Shown here one piece after another: positions 43,141 to 50,633 of a DNA stretch of 64,000 nucleotides. How positions within the stretch are numbered: the stretch's first letter is position 1; every line of letters starts with the position of its first letter. The stretch is from assembly GCA_012744475.1 (NCBI GenBank), contig JAAYBV010000019.1, positions 1 through 64,000 on the forward strand, in the 5' to 3' direction. This stretch comes from Phycisphaerae bacterium (GTDB lineage: Bacteria; Planctomycetota; Phycisphaerae; Sedimentisphaerales; Anaerobacaceae). The position numbers and the translations under genes were made by a program. The notes below the pieces were generated by a model that saw only the letters and a program-made list of their open reading frames with translations, made no database searches and was not told the origin of the DNA.

Positions 43141-44721
43141 ATGACCAGAAGTCGTATTCCGTCCGCATCTCCTGTCGATCTGCCGCCATTCGTCAATGAA
43201 CCGATCTTCCCCGGCCCGGACGATCCGAGAGTACGGCAGGCGTTTCCTCTCGCCATTGCCCAGGTCCGCAAGCAGCTCGGCAGGACCTATCCGCTGTACA
43301 TCGACGGGCGTGACATCACGACCGCGGCCACGCTGGATTCCGTCAACCCGGCCGATCCGGACCAAGTCGTCGGCAAGGTCTGCCAAGCCGGCACGCGTGA
43401 AGCCGAGATGGCCCTCGATGCCGCTGAGCGGGCCCTGCTGACCTGGCGAGACGTCGATCCGTCGCAGCGTGCCCTGTATCTCGTCAAGGCCGCCGGAATA
43501 GCTCGAAACAGGATATTCCAGTACTCCGCCTGGCAGGTCCTCGAAGAGGGCAAACAGTGGGCCCAAGCCTACAACGACGTGGCCGAGGGCATCGACTTCC
43601 TGGAGTACTATGCCCGGGAAATGATCCGCCTGGGCGCACCGCAGGACATGGGCAGCTACGCCGATGAATCGAACTTCTGCTTCTACCAACCCAAGGGCGT
43701 CGCCGTAGTCATCGCGCCGTGGAACTTCCCGTTCGCGATCGGCTGCGGGATGTGTGCGGCCGCCATCGTCACGGGCAATCCGGTGGTCTTCAAGCCGTCC
43801 AGCCAGTCCTCGGTTGTCGGACATCATCTCGTGGAGGTCTTCCGCGAGGTCGGACTTCCCGACGGCGTTTTCAATTACGTCCCCGGCCCGGGCTCGCAGA
43901 TCGGCGACCTGCTGGTGGACAGTCCCAAGGTCGCCGTGATCGCCTTCACCGGCTCGATGTCGGTCGGCCTGCGAATCATCGAACGCGCCGGCCGCACGCC
44001 CGAGAACCAGGCCTCCGTCAAGAAGGTCATCTGCGAGATGGGAGGCAAGAACGCCATCATCCTCGACGAGGAGTTTGACGAGGAGGCGGCCATTCGCGAC
44101 GTGCTGTACTCCGCCTTCGGCTACCAGGGCCAGAAGTGTTCGGCCTGTTCGAGGTTGATCGTGGTCGACAAAGTCTACGACCGTTTCGTCCCGAAACTCG
44201 TCGCGGCGGCCAGGAAGCTCAGGATCGGGTCGGCGGAAGATCCGGGCAACTACATGGGGCCGGTGATCGACGCCAAGGCACAGCGCACCATCATGCAGTA
44301 CATTGATCTGGCCGCCACGGAGGGCACGGTGCTCTACCGCAGCGAGGTTCCTGCCAAAGGCTATTACGTCCCGCTGACAATCGTCGAGGGGATTACGCCG
44401 CAGAAGCGTCTGGGCCAGGAGGAAGTCTTCGGTCCGGTGCTCTCGATCATGCGTGCGAAGGACTTCGACGAGGCGCTTCGCTGGGCCAATTCAACGCGGT
44501 TCGCCTTGACCGGCGCGGTTTTCAGCAGGAACGAAGACCATCTCGACACCGCTGTGCGGCAGTTTCGCGTAGGCAACCTGTACCTGAACCGCGCCAACGT
44601 CGGCGCTCTGGTGAGAGTACAGCCCTTCGGCGGCTTCAAGATGTCCGGCGCCGGAACCAAGGCCGGCGGCCCTGACTATCTGCTGCACTTCATGGACCCG
44701 CGTTGCGTGACGGAACCCTGA
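43141..44721 (+). CDS. aldehyde dehydrogenase, L-glutamate gamma-semialdehyde (P5C) dehydrogenase type
   Basis: 526 aa. ATG 43141 follows AAGGAGTTGGTAGCACA. ALDH motifs: VAVVIAPWNFPFAIGCGM, GNPVVFKPSSQSSVVGHHLV, Glu299 in CEMGGKNAIILD, catalytic Cys333 in GYQGQKCSACSR, and PFGGFKMSGAGTKAGGPDYL, which is typical of the RocA/PutA P5C dehydrogenase branch. It oxidises glutamate semialdehyde (open form of P5C) to glutamate with NAD+. The N-terminal ~40 residues (PPFVNEPIFPGPDDPRVRQA) match the family's extension. Co-transcribed with proC. The coupling of a biosynthetic and a catabolic enzyme is unusual but seen in some genomes. Confidence 0.9.
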   Translation: MTRSRIPSASPVDLPPFVNEPIFPGPDDPRVRQAFPLAIAQVRKQLGRTYPLYIDGRDITTAATLDSVNPADPDQVVGKVCQAGTREAEMALDAAERALLTWRDVDPSQRALYLVKAAGIARNRIFQYSAWQVLEEGKQWAQAYNDVAEGIDFLEYYAREMIRLGAPQDMGSYADESNFCFYQPKGVAVVIAPWNFPFAIGCGMCAAAIVTGNPVVFKPSSQSSVVGHHLVEVFREVGLPDGVFNYVPGPGSQIGDLLVDSPKVAVIAFTGSMSVGLRIIERAGRTPENQASVKKVICEMGGKNAIILDEEFDEEAAIRDVLYSAFGYQGQKCSACSRLIVVDKVYDRFVPKLVAAARKLRIGSAEDPGNYMGPVIDAKAQRTIMQYIDLAATEGTVLYRSEVPAKGYYVPLTIVEGITPQKRLGQEEVFGPVLSIMRAKDFDEALRWANSTRFALTGAVFSRNEDHLDTAVRQFRVGNLYLNRANVGALVRVQPFGGFKMSGAGTKAGGPDYLLHFMDPRCVTEP

Positions 44722-44802
44722 GTGCGACCGGCCTTGAGAGGCGGATCGCAATGACCTGTCCGACGGGATCGCGCCATCACGGCAGCGGCCCGATGGCTTG
44801 GT

Positions 44803-44985
44803 CTACTCAACGATGATCGCCTCCACCGGGCACTCGTCGGCCGCCTGTTGTACGGCGTCTTCGTGCTCGGCCGGGACCACGTCGACGATCACCGTGGCCA
44901 TGTCATCCCCCATTTCGAACACCTCCGGGCAGGTGTCGCAGCAGAGTCCACACGCCGTGCATGTATCCTCGATTCGTACTTTCAT
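44803..44985 (-). CDS. small ferredoxin
   Basis: 60 aa. Cys motif CTACGLCCDTCPEVFEM plus distal ECPVEAI gives the four ligands of a single [4Fe-4S] cluster with an extra Cys. This is the short monocluster ferredoxin type. It transfers electrons in the cytoplasm. ATG 44985 has AAAAGGAG upstream. It stands alone between the aldehyde dehydrogenase and pseudopilin genes. Confidence 0.92.
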   Translation of the reverse strand: MKVRIEDTCTACGLCCDTCPEVFEMGDDMATVIVDVVPAEHEDAVQQAADECPVEAIIVE

Positions 44986-45125
44986 GGCCAACTCCTTTTC
45001 TGCGGCGTCCTATCCTCACGGCCCCTTCGGGGCCATCACCTCTGGCTTGACGAATACGGCATCGCTGCGTGCTTGTCAACCCTCTGGGCATGGGTTTTTC
45101 AGGCGGCCGGGACCATACAAGACGC

Positions 45126-45154
45126 TTGTACGAGCCATCCTTTGGCGATATGAT
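45126..45154 (+). promoter_or_regulatory. promoter of the second pseudopilin gene
   Basis: TTGTAC (45126-45131), 17-base spacer, TATGAT (45149-45154; 5 of 6 to consensus), about 70 bases before the start codon. Confidence 0.65.
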
Positions 45155-45225
45155 GGTGGGAGATTTCGTGCGGCGGCTTGTGATGCAGCCGAATCGCTCG
45201 TCACTTCATCACTGGGAGAGTCGAT

Positions 45226-46026
45226 ATGAAGACCAGGGCGTTCACCTTGATCGAGCTGCTTGTGGTCATTGCCATCATCGCGGTGCTGATGTCCATCCTG
45301 ATGCCGTCCCTCAAACGTGCTCGCGAACAGGCGAGAAGTCTGACCTGCCGCAGCAACGTACGAACCCTCGCGCTGGCATGGCTCATGTACAAGGACGAGA
45401 ACGACGGCAAGCTGGTGTCGGGCACGACGCCGATCGCTCCGCTGTCTGCGTCGAATCCCGCGGCCTGGGTGGTCATTCCGCCGGCAGGAGCAAGCTCCTC
45501 CATCGAGGACAAGAAGGAATACATCCAGCAGGGACTGCTGTGGCCTTACGTCAAGGAGCTGGAGGTCTATCGCTGCCCTTCCGACCGGCGGAGGAACAGT
45601 CCGGGACATCAGTATGCCTATCGTACCTATTCGATCGCCGGCGGGATGAATGCGGTGCCGGCCGGCACGTGGGAGATCCGCCCCTGCATCAACTACACGG
45701 ACATCAAGCAACCGGCGACCAAGTACGTCTTCCTGGCCGAGTGCGATCCGCGCGGATACAACAACGGCTCGTGGGTGATGAATCCCAAGTCCAGACAGTG
45801 GGTCGATCCGTTCGGGGTCTGGCATCGTGACGACAGTAGCACGCTGGGCTACGCCGACGGCCACGTCGAAATGCAGCGATGGCACAGCCGGGCGCTGATG
45901 GAGTGGAACCTTCGATCCCTGCACGAGCCGGCCAGCTTTGCCTTCTACCGAACGCCGGTTGACGAAGAGGAATGGGCGGACTTCGAGGTCATGCTCAAGG
46001 GCTACGCCTACCGCTCGCTGCTCTAA
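45226..46026 (+). CDS. type II secretion pseudopilin-like protein (DUF1559 style)
   Basis: 266 aa. The leader [20 protein letters not shown] and single helix are followed by a soluble domain (NVRTLALAWLMYKDENDGKL, CPSDRRRNSPGHQYAYRTYS, STLGYADGHVEMQRWHSRAL). The 'YADGHVE' end is the hallmark of planctomycete pseudopilins with a C-terminal H-X9-DG-like domain. It has its own promoter. It converges with the alpha-L-fucosidase gene, stops 10 bases apart, and may belong functionally with that glycan-use locus. Start has GGGAGAG upstream. Confidence 0.88.
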   Translation: MKTRAFTLIELLVVIAIIAVLMSILMPSLKRAREQARSLTCRSNVRTLALAWLMYKDENDGKLVSGTTPIAPLSASNPAAWVVIPPAGASSSIEDKKEYIQQGLLWPYVKELEVYRCPSDRRRNSPGHQYAYRTYSIAGGMNAVPAGTWEIRPCINYTDIKQPATKYVFLAECDPRGYNNGSWVMNPKSRQWVDPFGVWHRDDSSTLGYADGHVEMQRWHSRALMEWNLRSLHEPASFAFYRTPVDEEEWADFEVMLKGYAYRSLL

Positions 46027-46035
46027 GATGGGACG

Positions 46036-47394
46036 CTATCCCACGTGGTACGCGGCCAGCTCTCGAATAAGCGGCTCGCCCACAGAATCCAACGTGCGCA
46101 GACGAAGCATCGCCACCTGAATCGATGCGAACTGTTCAATACGTTTGTGTCCAACGGATTGACCCTCGCAAAGCGATTGCCACGTATCGGGCCCGGTCAG
46201 CCCTTCAATCCGGTACCTGCGGATGCGTTCGCCTTGGCGGATGTCCTCCATAATGACGACATGGTCGATGGTCGACGGCTTGGGCAGCCTCAATTCGACC
46301 GTAGAGCCGCTGCCCTCCGTACGCGCCAAGGGGGTATCGAATCGTCTGCGGATTTCCTTGCCGAGCTCGACGTAACGTTGAAAATCGGCCTGCGGAACCA
46401 GTCCTTCCGGGTTGGGATTGGCGTTGAGCAGCAGATTGCAGTTGCGGCCCACCGAGCGGTAATACATGTCCATTAGTTGCTCGACCGAGTGGAGTTTGTG
46501 CTCGGCGTTTGGCGTCCAGAACCACTCATGGTTGCGAACCGGGACATCGCACTCGCCCGGCAGCCAATAGCGACCGTCCGGATCACCCGGGCCGTGATAG
46601 TCCTGGCGGTGAGGGACCGTGGCCCAGCAAGGATAGGCGGCAACGCCCTGCTCGTTGCCGATCCATCGGATCGAGGCGGCCGGACCCTGAAAGACAATGG
46701 CGTCGGGCTGATGCTTCTGATAGATCGGAACCAGGTCCGGTCCACCTCTCTCCACCGGCAGGGCCCCGCCGTCGAACCAGATCTCGAACAGGTCGCCATA
46801 GCGGCTCCACAGTTCCGTCAGCATCTGCTCGCAAATCTTCACATAACGGGCCTGAGCAGCCGGGTCCCCGCCTTTGCCTCGATTGACCAGACCGGGATTG
46901 TCTACCTCCAAATACCCATTGGCGGTCACCGAGGCGTACAGACCCGGCTGGATGCCGTATTTGCGGCACGATTCCACGAAGTCGCGAACAACGTCGCCCT
47001 TGCCGTCCCGCCATGGAGACTGCTTGACGCCGTAGGGGTAAAGGTCGCTCTGCCACTGGAGGAAGCCACTGCAATGCTTGGCCACGAAAACGGCATACTT
47101 GGCCCCCATAGCCCTGGCTGCCTCCATCCACTGGTCCGTGTCCAGCTTGGACGGGCTATACATCTCGGGCGTCGGCTTGTCGCGCCAACTGCGCCAATCC
47201 CATCCCGGCTTGTAGATCGGCAGATCGAAATGGAAGAACATCCCGAGTTCCATGTCCTGCCAGCGGGCCTGCTGAGCACTTGGCTTCGGCAAGGCCGCCA
47301 CATCACCCACCACGCCGGCAGCCCCCAGAGATCTCCGACCCAAAGCAACCACAGAAGCGGCCGCAACATCCTGTAGAAACTGACGTCGATTCAC
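46036..47394 (-). CDS. GH29 alpha-L-fucosidase, Tat-exported
   Basis: 452 aa from GTG 47394 (GGAGG seven bases upstream). Twin-arginine signal NRRQFLQDVAAASVVAL. GH29 landmarks: AKYAVFVAKHCSGFLQW, SPWRDGKGDVVRDFVESCRK and the nucleophile region LFEIWFDGG (Asp208). It should cleave alpha-linked fucose from glycans in the periplasm. The more usual AKHHDGF is AKHCSGF here. The C-terminal ~90 residues form a small beta domain (STVELRLPKPSTIDHVVIME, ERIRRYRIEG) that may bind sugar. Divergent from the F5/8C gene cluster, which likely acts on related polymers. Confidence 0.9.
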   Translation of the reverse strand: MNRRQFLQDVAAASVVALGRRSLGAAGVVGDVAALPKPSAQQARWQDMELGMFFHFDLPIYKPGWDWRSWRDKPTPEMYSPSKLDTDQWMEAARAMGAKYAVFVAKHCSGFLQWQSDLYPYGVKQSPWRDGKGDVVRDFVESCRKYGIQPGLYASVTANGYLEVDNPGLVNRGKGGDPAAQARYVKICEQMLTELWSRYGDLFEIWFDGGALPVERGGPDLVPIYQKHQPDAIVFQGPAASIRWIGNEQGVAAYPCWATVPHRQDYHGPGDPDGRYWLPGECDVPVRNHEWFWTPNAEHKLHSVEQLMDMYYRSVGRNCNLLLNANPNPEGLVPQADFQRYVELGKEIRRRFDTPLARTEGSGSTVELRLPKPSTIDHVVIMEDIRQGERIRRYRIEGLTGPDTWQSLCEGQSVGHKRIEQFASIQVAMLRLRTLDSVGEPLIRELAAYHVG

Positions 47395-47508
47395 TATCGA
47401 GCCTCCTTTTCATCTGGTGGCACAGCACAACCACGGATGGTGTCCAGGTAAACACGATTTTATCATAGGCCCCTTCCGGGTGATCCAGAAAGCTGTTTTT
47501 CCTTGTTA

Positions 47509-47514
47509 TATAAT
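47509..47514 (+). promoter_or_regulatory. -10 box of the first F5/8C leader
   Basis: A perfect TATAAT stands 43 bases before the first small leader ORF. No good -35 hexamer is seen at 16-18 bases, so activator or another sigma type may be needed. Confidence 0.4.
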
Positions 47515-47556
47515 GCTCCTTTTGATACAAATAGGAGAGTTCGGAGGTCTCTTCTT

Positions 47557-47598
47557 GTGCGCGGACCGCCCTTGCTCCGGCGTGGCGTCTTCGTCTGA
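47557..47598 (+). CDS. 13-codon leader ORF, copy 1
   Basis: GTG 47557 follows GGAGGT with an 8-base spacer and encodes VRGPPLLRRGVFV then TGA. The paralogous leader at 50300-50341 has the same length, the same spacer (CTCTTCTT/GTCTTCTT) and a related peptide (VSGSPPLGLGVVR; Gly, Pro, Leu and GV positions shared). Conservation of start, stop and length suggests a translated regulatory peptide. Function unknown. Confidence 0.4.
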   Translation: MRGPPLLRRGVFV

Positions 47599-47651
47599 CG
47601 GGGAGGAGCAAAACCGGTCCGCAGCGCCAGACCAGCCGGAGGTATGGAGCA

Positions 47652-47852
47652 ATGCCCTGGATTCGACGCACAGCGAAGCCCGGAGTGTCAGCCGATGCCC
47701 GTGTAACGTGCCGGATCGGCGCCGGCCATCTCGTGCAATCCACATCCTCTGACAGGAGCATCCACCTCATCGATCGCAACATGACACGTGCCGTACCCGC
47801 TTGCGGGCCACGGACAATTCCATTTCGGCGTTGTCTTAAAGAAGGAGGATAG
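47652..47852 (+). CDS. 66-aa leader small protein, copy 1
   Basis: ATG 47652 has CGGAGG about 9 bases upstream. The product starts MPWIRRTAKPGV and ends TIPFRRCLKEGG. The TAG overlaps the GAAGGAGG of the next gene, whose ATG is 2 bases further, so translation is likely coupled. The copy at 50388 aligns over 60 codons without gaps (MPWI-RTAKPG, TS-DR-IH, DR--TRA-P, IPFRR shared). In the conserved stretches many base differences fall on third codon positions, which argues for a real peptide. No domain recognised; Arg-rich, no membrane segment. Confidence 0.5.
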   Translation: MPWIRRTAKPGVSADARVTCRIGAGHLVQSTSSDRSIHLIDRNMTRAVPACGPRTIPFRRCLKEGG

Positions 47853-47854
47853 CT

Positions 47855-50134
47855 ATGTGCAAGAAATCGTTTGTGCGAGCATCTCGTGTCGCAGATTTCC
47901 GGTCGGTCGCACGACACCCGGAGAGGCCCCCTTCAGTCATCCCAGCATCCCGCGTCCTGTGGCTTGTGGCGTTTGCCCTCGGGTGGATGATGATCGGATT
48001 CGGCGGCACTGCCATCGGGCAGGTCGCCGGCGTGGACGATCCGTCGGACATGGCCGATTCGAGCGGCGACATCAAGCGTATTGAGGCATGGGTGGAGGAC
48101 GGCAAACTGAATCTGACGATGACAGTGCACGGCGTTTTCGCACCTTCCGTAGCACAGACCCCTGCCGGCATGACCAACCGGTATTACTACCATTGGATTC
48201 TCGACACGGACAACGATCCGGCCACCGGCTATTACAACGCCGAGTATGAAGGCAATGCGACGGGTGTGAAAACCCCCATAGGCGTTGATGTGGTGGTCCA
48301 ATTCGGCTGGCGCGACGGCCACACCAACGGCGTGTACGCCTATATTGCATTGACCGAAGAGGCCCTGGTTGAGGACTACGAATACGCGATCGACGGTGAT
48401 ACGATTCACGCGATTATCCCCCTGGCGGATTTGGGATTGACTCCGGACGACATCATTGCGCTGTCCGCGTTTCAGGAAGGCGCATCTAACGGATGGCAGA
48501 TCGATTGGCTCGAGTCGGTTGTGATGCCGTTGACGGTCGTCAAGGCCACCAATCCCATCCCGGCAACGGGCAGCGACGATATCCCGAGGGATGTGATCCT
48601 GGGTTGGAAACCGGGTGCGTCGGCGGCCAGGCACAACGTGTACTTCGGAACGGATTGGGCCGACGTCAACGATGCCTCCGTGCCCACGGCCCAGGATCTG
48701 GATGTCAATTCCTTCGATCCCGGCCGCCTTGATTTCGGCCAAACCTATTACTGGCGCGTGGATGAAGTGAATAGCGCACCCGACTTCACCGTATTCAAGG
48801 GAGACGTGTGGAACTTCACGACAGAACCCTTCGCCTATCCCAGCGCGAATATCATCGTCACAACCAATGCCATCTCCGAGGCAACGCAAAGCATCGAGAA
48901 CATCCTCAATGGCTCCGGGCTCGACGAGGCCGACCAGCACTCGACCAAGAGCACCGATATGTGGCTTGGCAGCGCCGCCGGCGCCGATCCCATCTGGATT
49001 CAGTTTGAGTTCGATCGCGTATACAAGCTCCACGAGCTCTGGGTCTGGAACTACAATGTCGAGTTCGAACTGGTTCTGGGTTTCGGCATCAAGGAGGTGA
49101 CGATCGAGTACTCTGCGGATGGAGTGGACTGGATGAGTCTGGGTGACATGGAACTGACCCAGGCCACCGCCAACTCCAGCTACACACACAACACCACCGT
49201 GAACTTCGCCGGCGTAGCGGCCAAGTACGTCAGACTCACGGTCAACGGCGGATGGGGCGCAATGGCTCAATACGGGCTCAGCGAGGTTCGCTTCTACTAT
49301 ATTCCGGCCTTTGCTCGGGAACCGCAGCCAGCGAACGGAGCGACGGAAGTTGCCGTCGAGCCGGCGCTGAGCTGGCGGGCGGGACGTGAAGCGGTCTCGC
49401 ACAACGTTTATCTCGGCACCGATCCCGAGGCTCTCGCGCCAGCGGCGACGACACAGGCCGCGAGCTATGCGCCGGACGATTTGCTCTTCGGCAACGTCTA
49501 TTACTGGCGAGTCGACGAGGTCAACGAGGCCGCTAGCCCTGCGACGTGGGAAGGCAACCTGTGGAGCTTCACGACCCAGGAATACGCGACGATCGACGAT
49601 ATCGAAGGCTATGCCGACGACATCGACACCGGCCAGGCCGTCTTCCAGACCTGGATCGACGGCTGGACCAACAACACCGGATCGACCACCGGCTACGCCG
49701 AGTCGCCGTTTGCCGAGAAGGCCATCGTTCACGGCGGGCGGCAGTCGATGCCGGTGCACTATGACAACAGCGCAGCCCCGTTCTACTCCGAGATCTCGCG
49801 AACCTGGGACAGCCCACAAGACTGGACCGGCCACAGCGCAAACACTCTGGTGCTGCACTTCTACGGCCCCGAGGACAACGCCGCCGAGACGCTGTACGTG
49901 GCGGTCGAGGATAGCGCCGGTCACGTCGCAGTCGTTGCGCATCCTGATCCCGAGGCGCTGAGGGTCGCCGCCTGGCAGTCCTGGACGGTCCCCTATAGCG
50001 AGCTGGCCGGCGTGAACATGGCGCGGGTCGAGACGATGTATATCGGCGTCGGCAATCGCGCCACCCCGACCGCCGGCGGCAGCGGCCTGCTGTTCATCGA
50101 CGACATCGGCTACGGCGCGCCCTTGGCCGAATAA
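47855..50134 (+). CDS. secreted F5/8C protein with N-terminal CBM9/DOMON-like domain
   Basis: 759 aa. A long n-region and hydrophobic segment (VLWLVAFALGWMMIGFGGTA, ~33-53) give a signal peptide. Then a beta-rich domain (~58-225; VEDGKLNLTMTVHGVFAP, NRYYYHWILDTDNDPATGYY) of CBM9/DOMON style, an Fn3-like unit (YYWRVDEVNSAPDFTVFKGD), an F5/8C domain (~335-475; KSTDMWLGSAAGADPIWIQF), another Fn3-like unit and a C-terminal jellyroll-like module (ATIDDIEGYADDIDTGQAVF, ~560-755) ending IDDIGYGAPLAE. No catalytic motif is visible. GAAGGAGG precedes the ATG and overlaps the small upstream ORF. The C-terminal third is nearly identical to the tandem copy at 50588. Confidence 0.85.
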   Translation: MCKKSFVRASRVADFRSVARHPERPPSVIPASRVLWLVAFALGWMMIGFGGTAIGQVAGVDDPSDMADSSGDIKRIEAWVEDGKLNLTMTVHGVFAPSVAQTPAGMTNRYYYHWILDTDNDPATGYYNAEYEGNATGVKTPIGVDVVVQFGWRDGHTNGVYAYIALTEEALVEDYEYAIDGDTIHAIIPLADLGLTPDDIIALSAFQEGASNGWQIDWLESVVMPLTVVKATNPIPATGSDDIPRDVILGWKPGASAARHNVYFGTDWADVNDASVPTAQDLDVNSFDPGRLDFGQTYYWRVDEVNSAPDFTVFKGDVWNFTTEPFAYPSANIIVTTNAISEATQSIENILNGSGLDEADQHSTKSTDMWLGSAAGADPIWIQFEFDRVYKLHELWVWNYNVEFELVLGFGIKEVTIEYSADGVDWMSLGDMELTQATANSSYTHNTTVNFAGVAAKYVRLTVNGGWGAMAQYGLSEVRFYYIPAFAREPQPANGATEVAVEPALSWRAGREAVSHNVYLGTDPEALAPAATTQAASYAPDDLLFGNVYYWRVDEVNEAASPATWEGNLWSFTTQEYATIDDIEGYADDIDTGQAVFQTWIDGWTNNTGSTTGYAESPFAEKAIVHGGRQSMPVHYDNSAAPFYSEISRTWDSPQDWTGHSANTLVLHFYGPEDNAAETLYVAVEDSAGHVAVVAHPDPEALRVAAWQSWTVPYSELAGVNMARVETMYIGVGNRATPTAGGSGLLFIDDIGYGAPLAE

Positions 50135-50153
50135 CTGTGAACAAAACCGATTT

Positions 50154-50181
50154 GCAGGGGCGAGGCATGCCTCGCCCCTGC
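50154..50181. repeat. 28-base perfect palindrome, copy 1
   Basis: GCAGGGGCGAGGCAT and its complement form a perfect 28-base palindrome 20 bases after the stop codon. The same palindrome and its upstream flank recur after the tandem gene (52917-52944). It resembles widespread 'GGGGCGAGGCATGCCTCGCCCC' REP-like sequences and could end transcription or stabilise mRNA. Confidence 0.8.
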
Positions 50182-50245
50182 CGCCCCAGAGAAATCCGGT
50201 GCAATGGCCCAGTGACACTGGGGACACGACTGACGCCCTTTTCTC

Positions 50246-50274
50246 TTGGCGCGTCAGATGGCGTCTGATATTGA
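50246..50274 (+). promoter_or_regulatory. possible promoter of the second F5/8C leader
   Basis: TTGGCG, 17-base spacer, TATTGA, 26 bases before the 13-codon leader ORF. An inverted repeat TCAGA-TGGCG-TCTGA fills the spacer. The match to consensus is weak. Confidence 0.3.
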
Positions 50275-50299
50275 TGAGTTGGTTCAGAGGTGTCTTCTT

Positions 50300-50341
50300 G
50301 TGAGTGGGTCGCCTCCGCTCGGACTCGGAGTTGTGCGGTAG
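50300..50341 (+). CDS. 13-codon leader ORF, copy 2
   Basis: GTG 50300 follows AGAGGT with an 8-base spacer and encodes VSGSPPLGLGVVR then TAG. It is positioned 97 bases before the larger leader ORF start, as in copy 1 at 47557 (about 100 bases). Confidence 0.4.
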   Translation: MSGSPPLGLGVVR

Positions 50342-50387
50342 AAGTCCGACGGCATCCACATCACATGCTGACTCGGAGGCCGGAAGA

Positions 50388-50633
50388 ATGCCTTGGATCG
50401 GACGCACAGCGAAGCCTGGAGCGCAGGCCAGTCTCCTTGTGGCGTCTCGGAACTTCTACAGCCACAATCTGCAATGCACGTCCCTTGATAGGATGATCCA
50501 CTTCACAGATCGCGATAAGACGCGCGCCCGGCCTGTCGCCGGAGCACGACAGATCCCATTTCGGCGTTTTCTTGAAGGAGGATACCCATGTGGAACAAGA
50601 TGTGCTACGCAATCCTGCTTCTGCTCACGTTGA
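50388..50633 (+). CDS. 81-aa leader small protein, copy 2
   Basis: ATG 50388 has CGGAGG 7 bases upstream. The product begins MPWIGRTAKPGAQ, carries TSLDRMIHFTDRDKTRARP and IPFRRFLEGG, then runs through the ribosome binding site and 46 bases into the next gene in another frame, ending at 50633. Copy 1 stops at the ribosome binding site instead. Overlap implies coupled or competing translation with the downstream F5/8C gene. Confidence 0.45.
   Translation: MPWIGRTAKPGAQASLLVASRNFYSHNLQCTSLDRMIHFTDRDKTRARPVAGARQIPFRRFLEGGYPCGTRCATQSCFCSR

Noticed and set aside
47509-47514. Full sigma-70 promoter at the perfect TATAAT
   Set aside because: No acceptable -35 box lies 16-18 bases upstream, so only the -10 box is listed, with low confidence.
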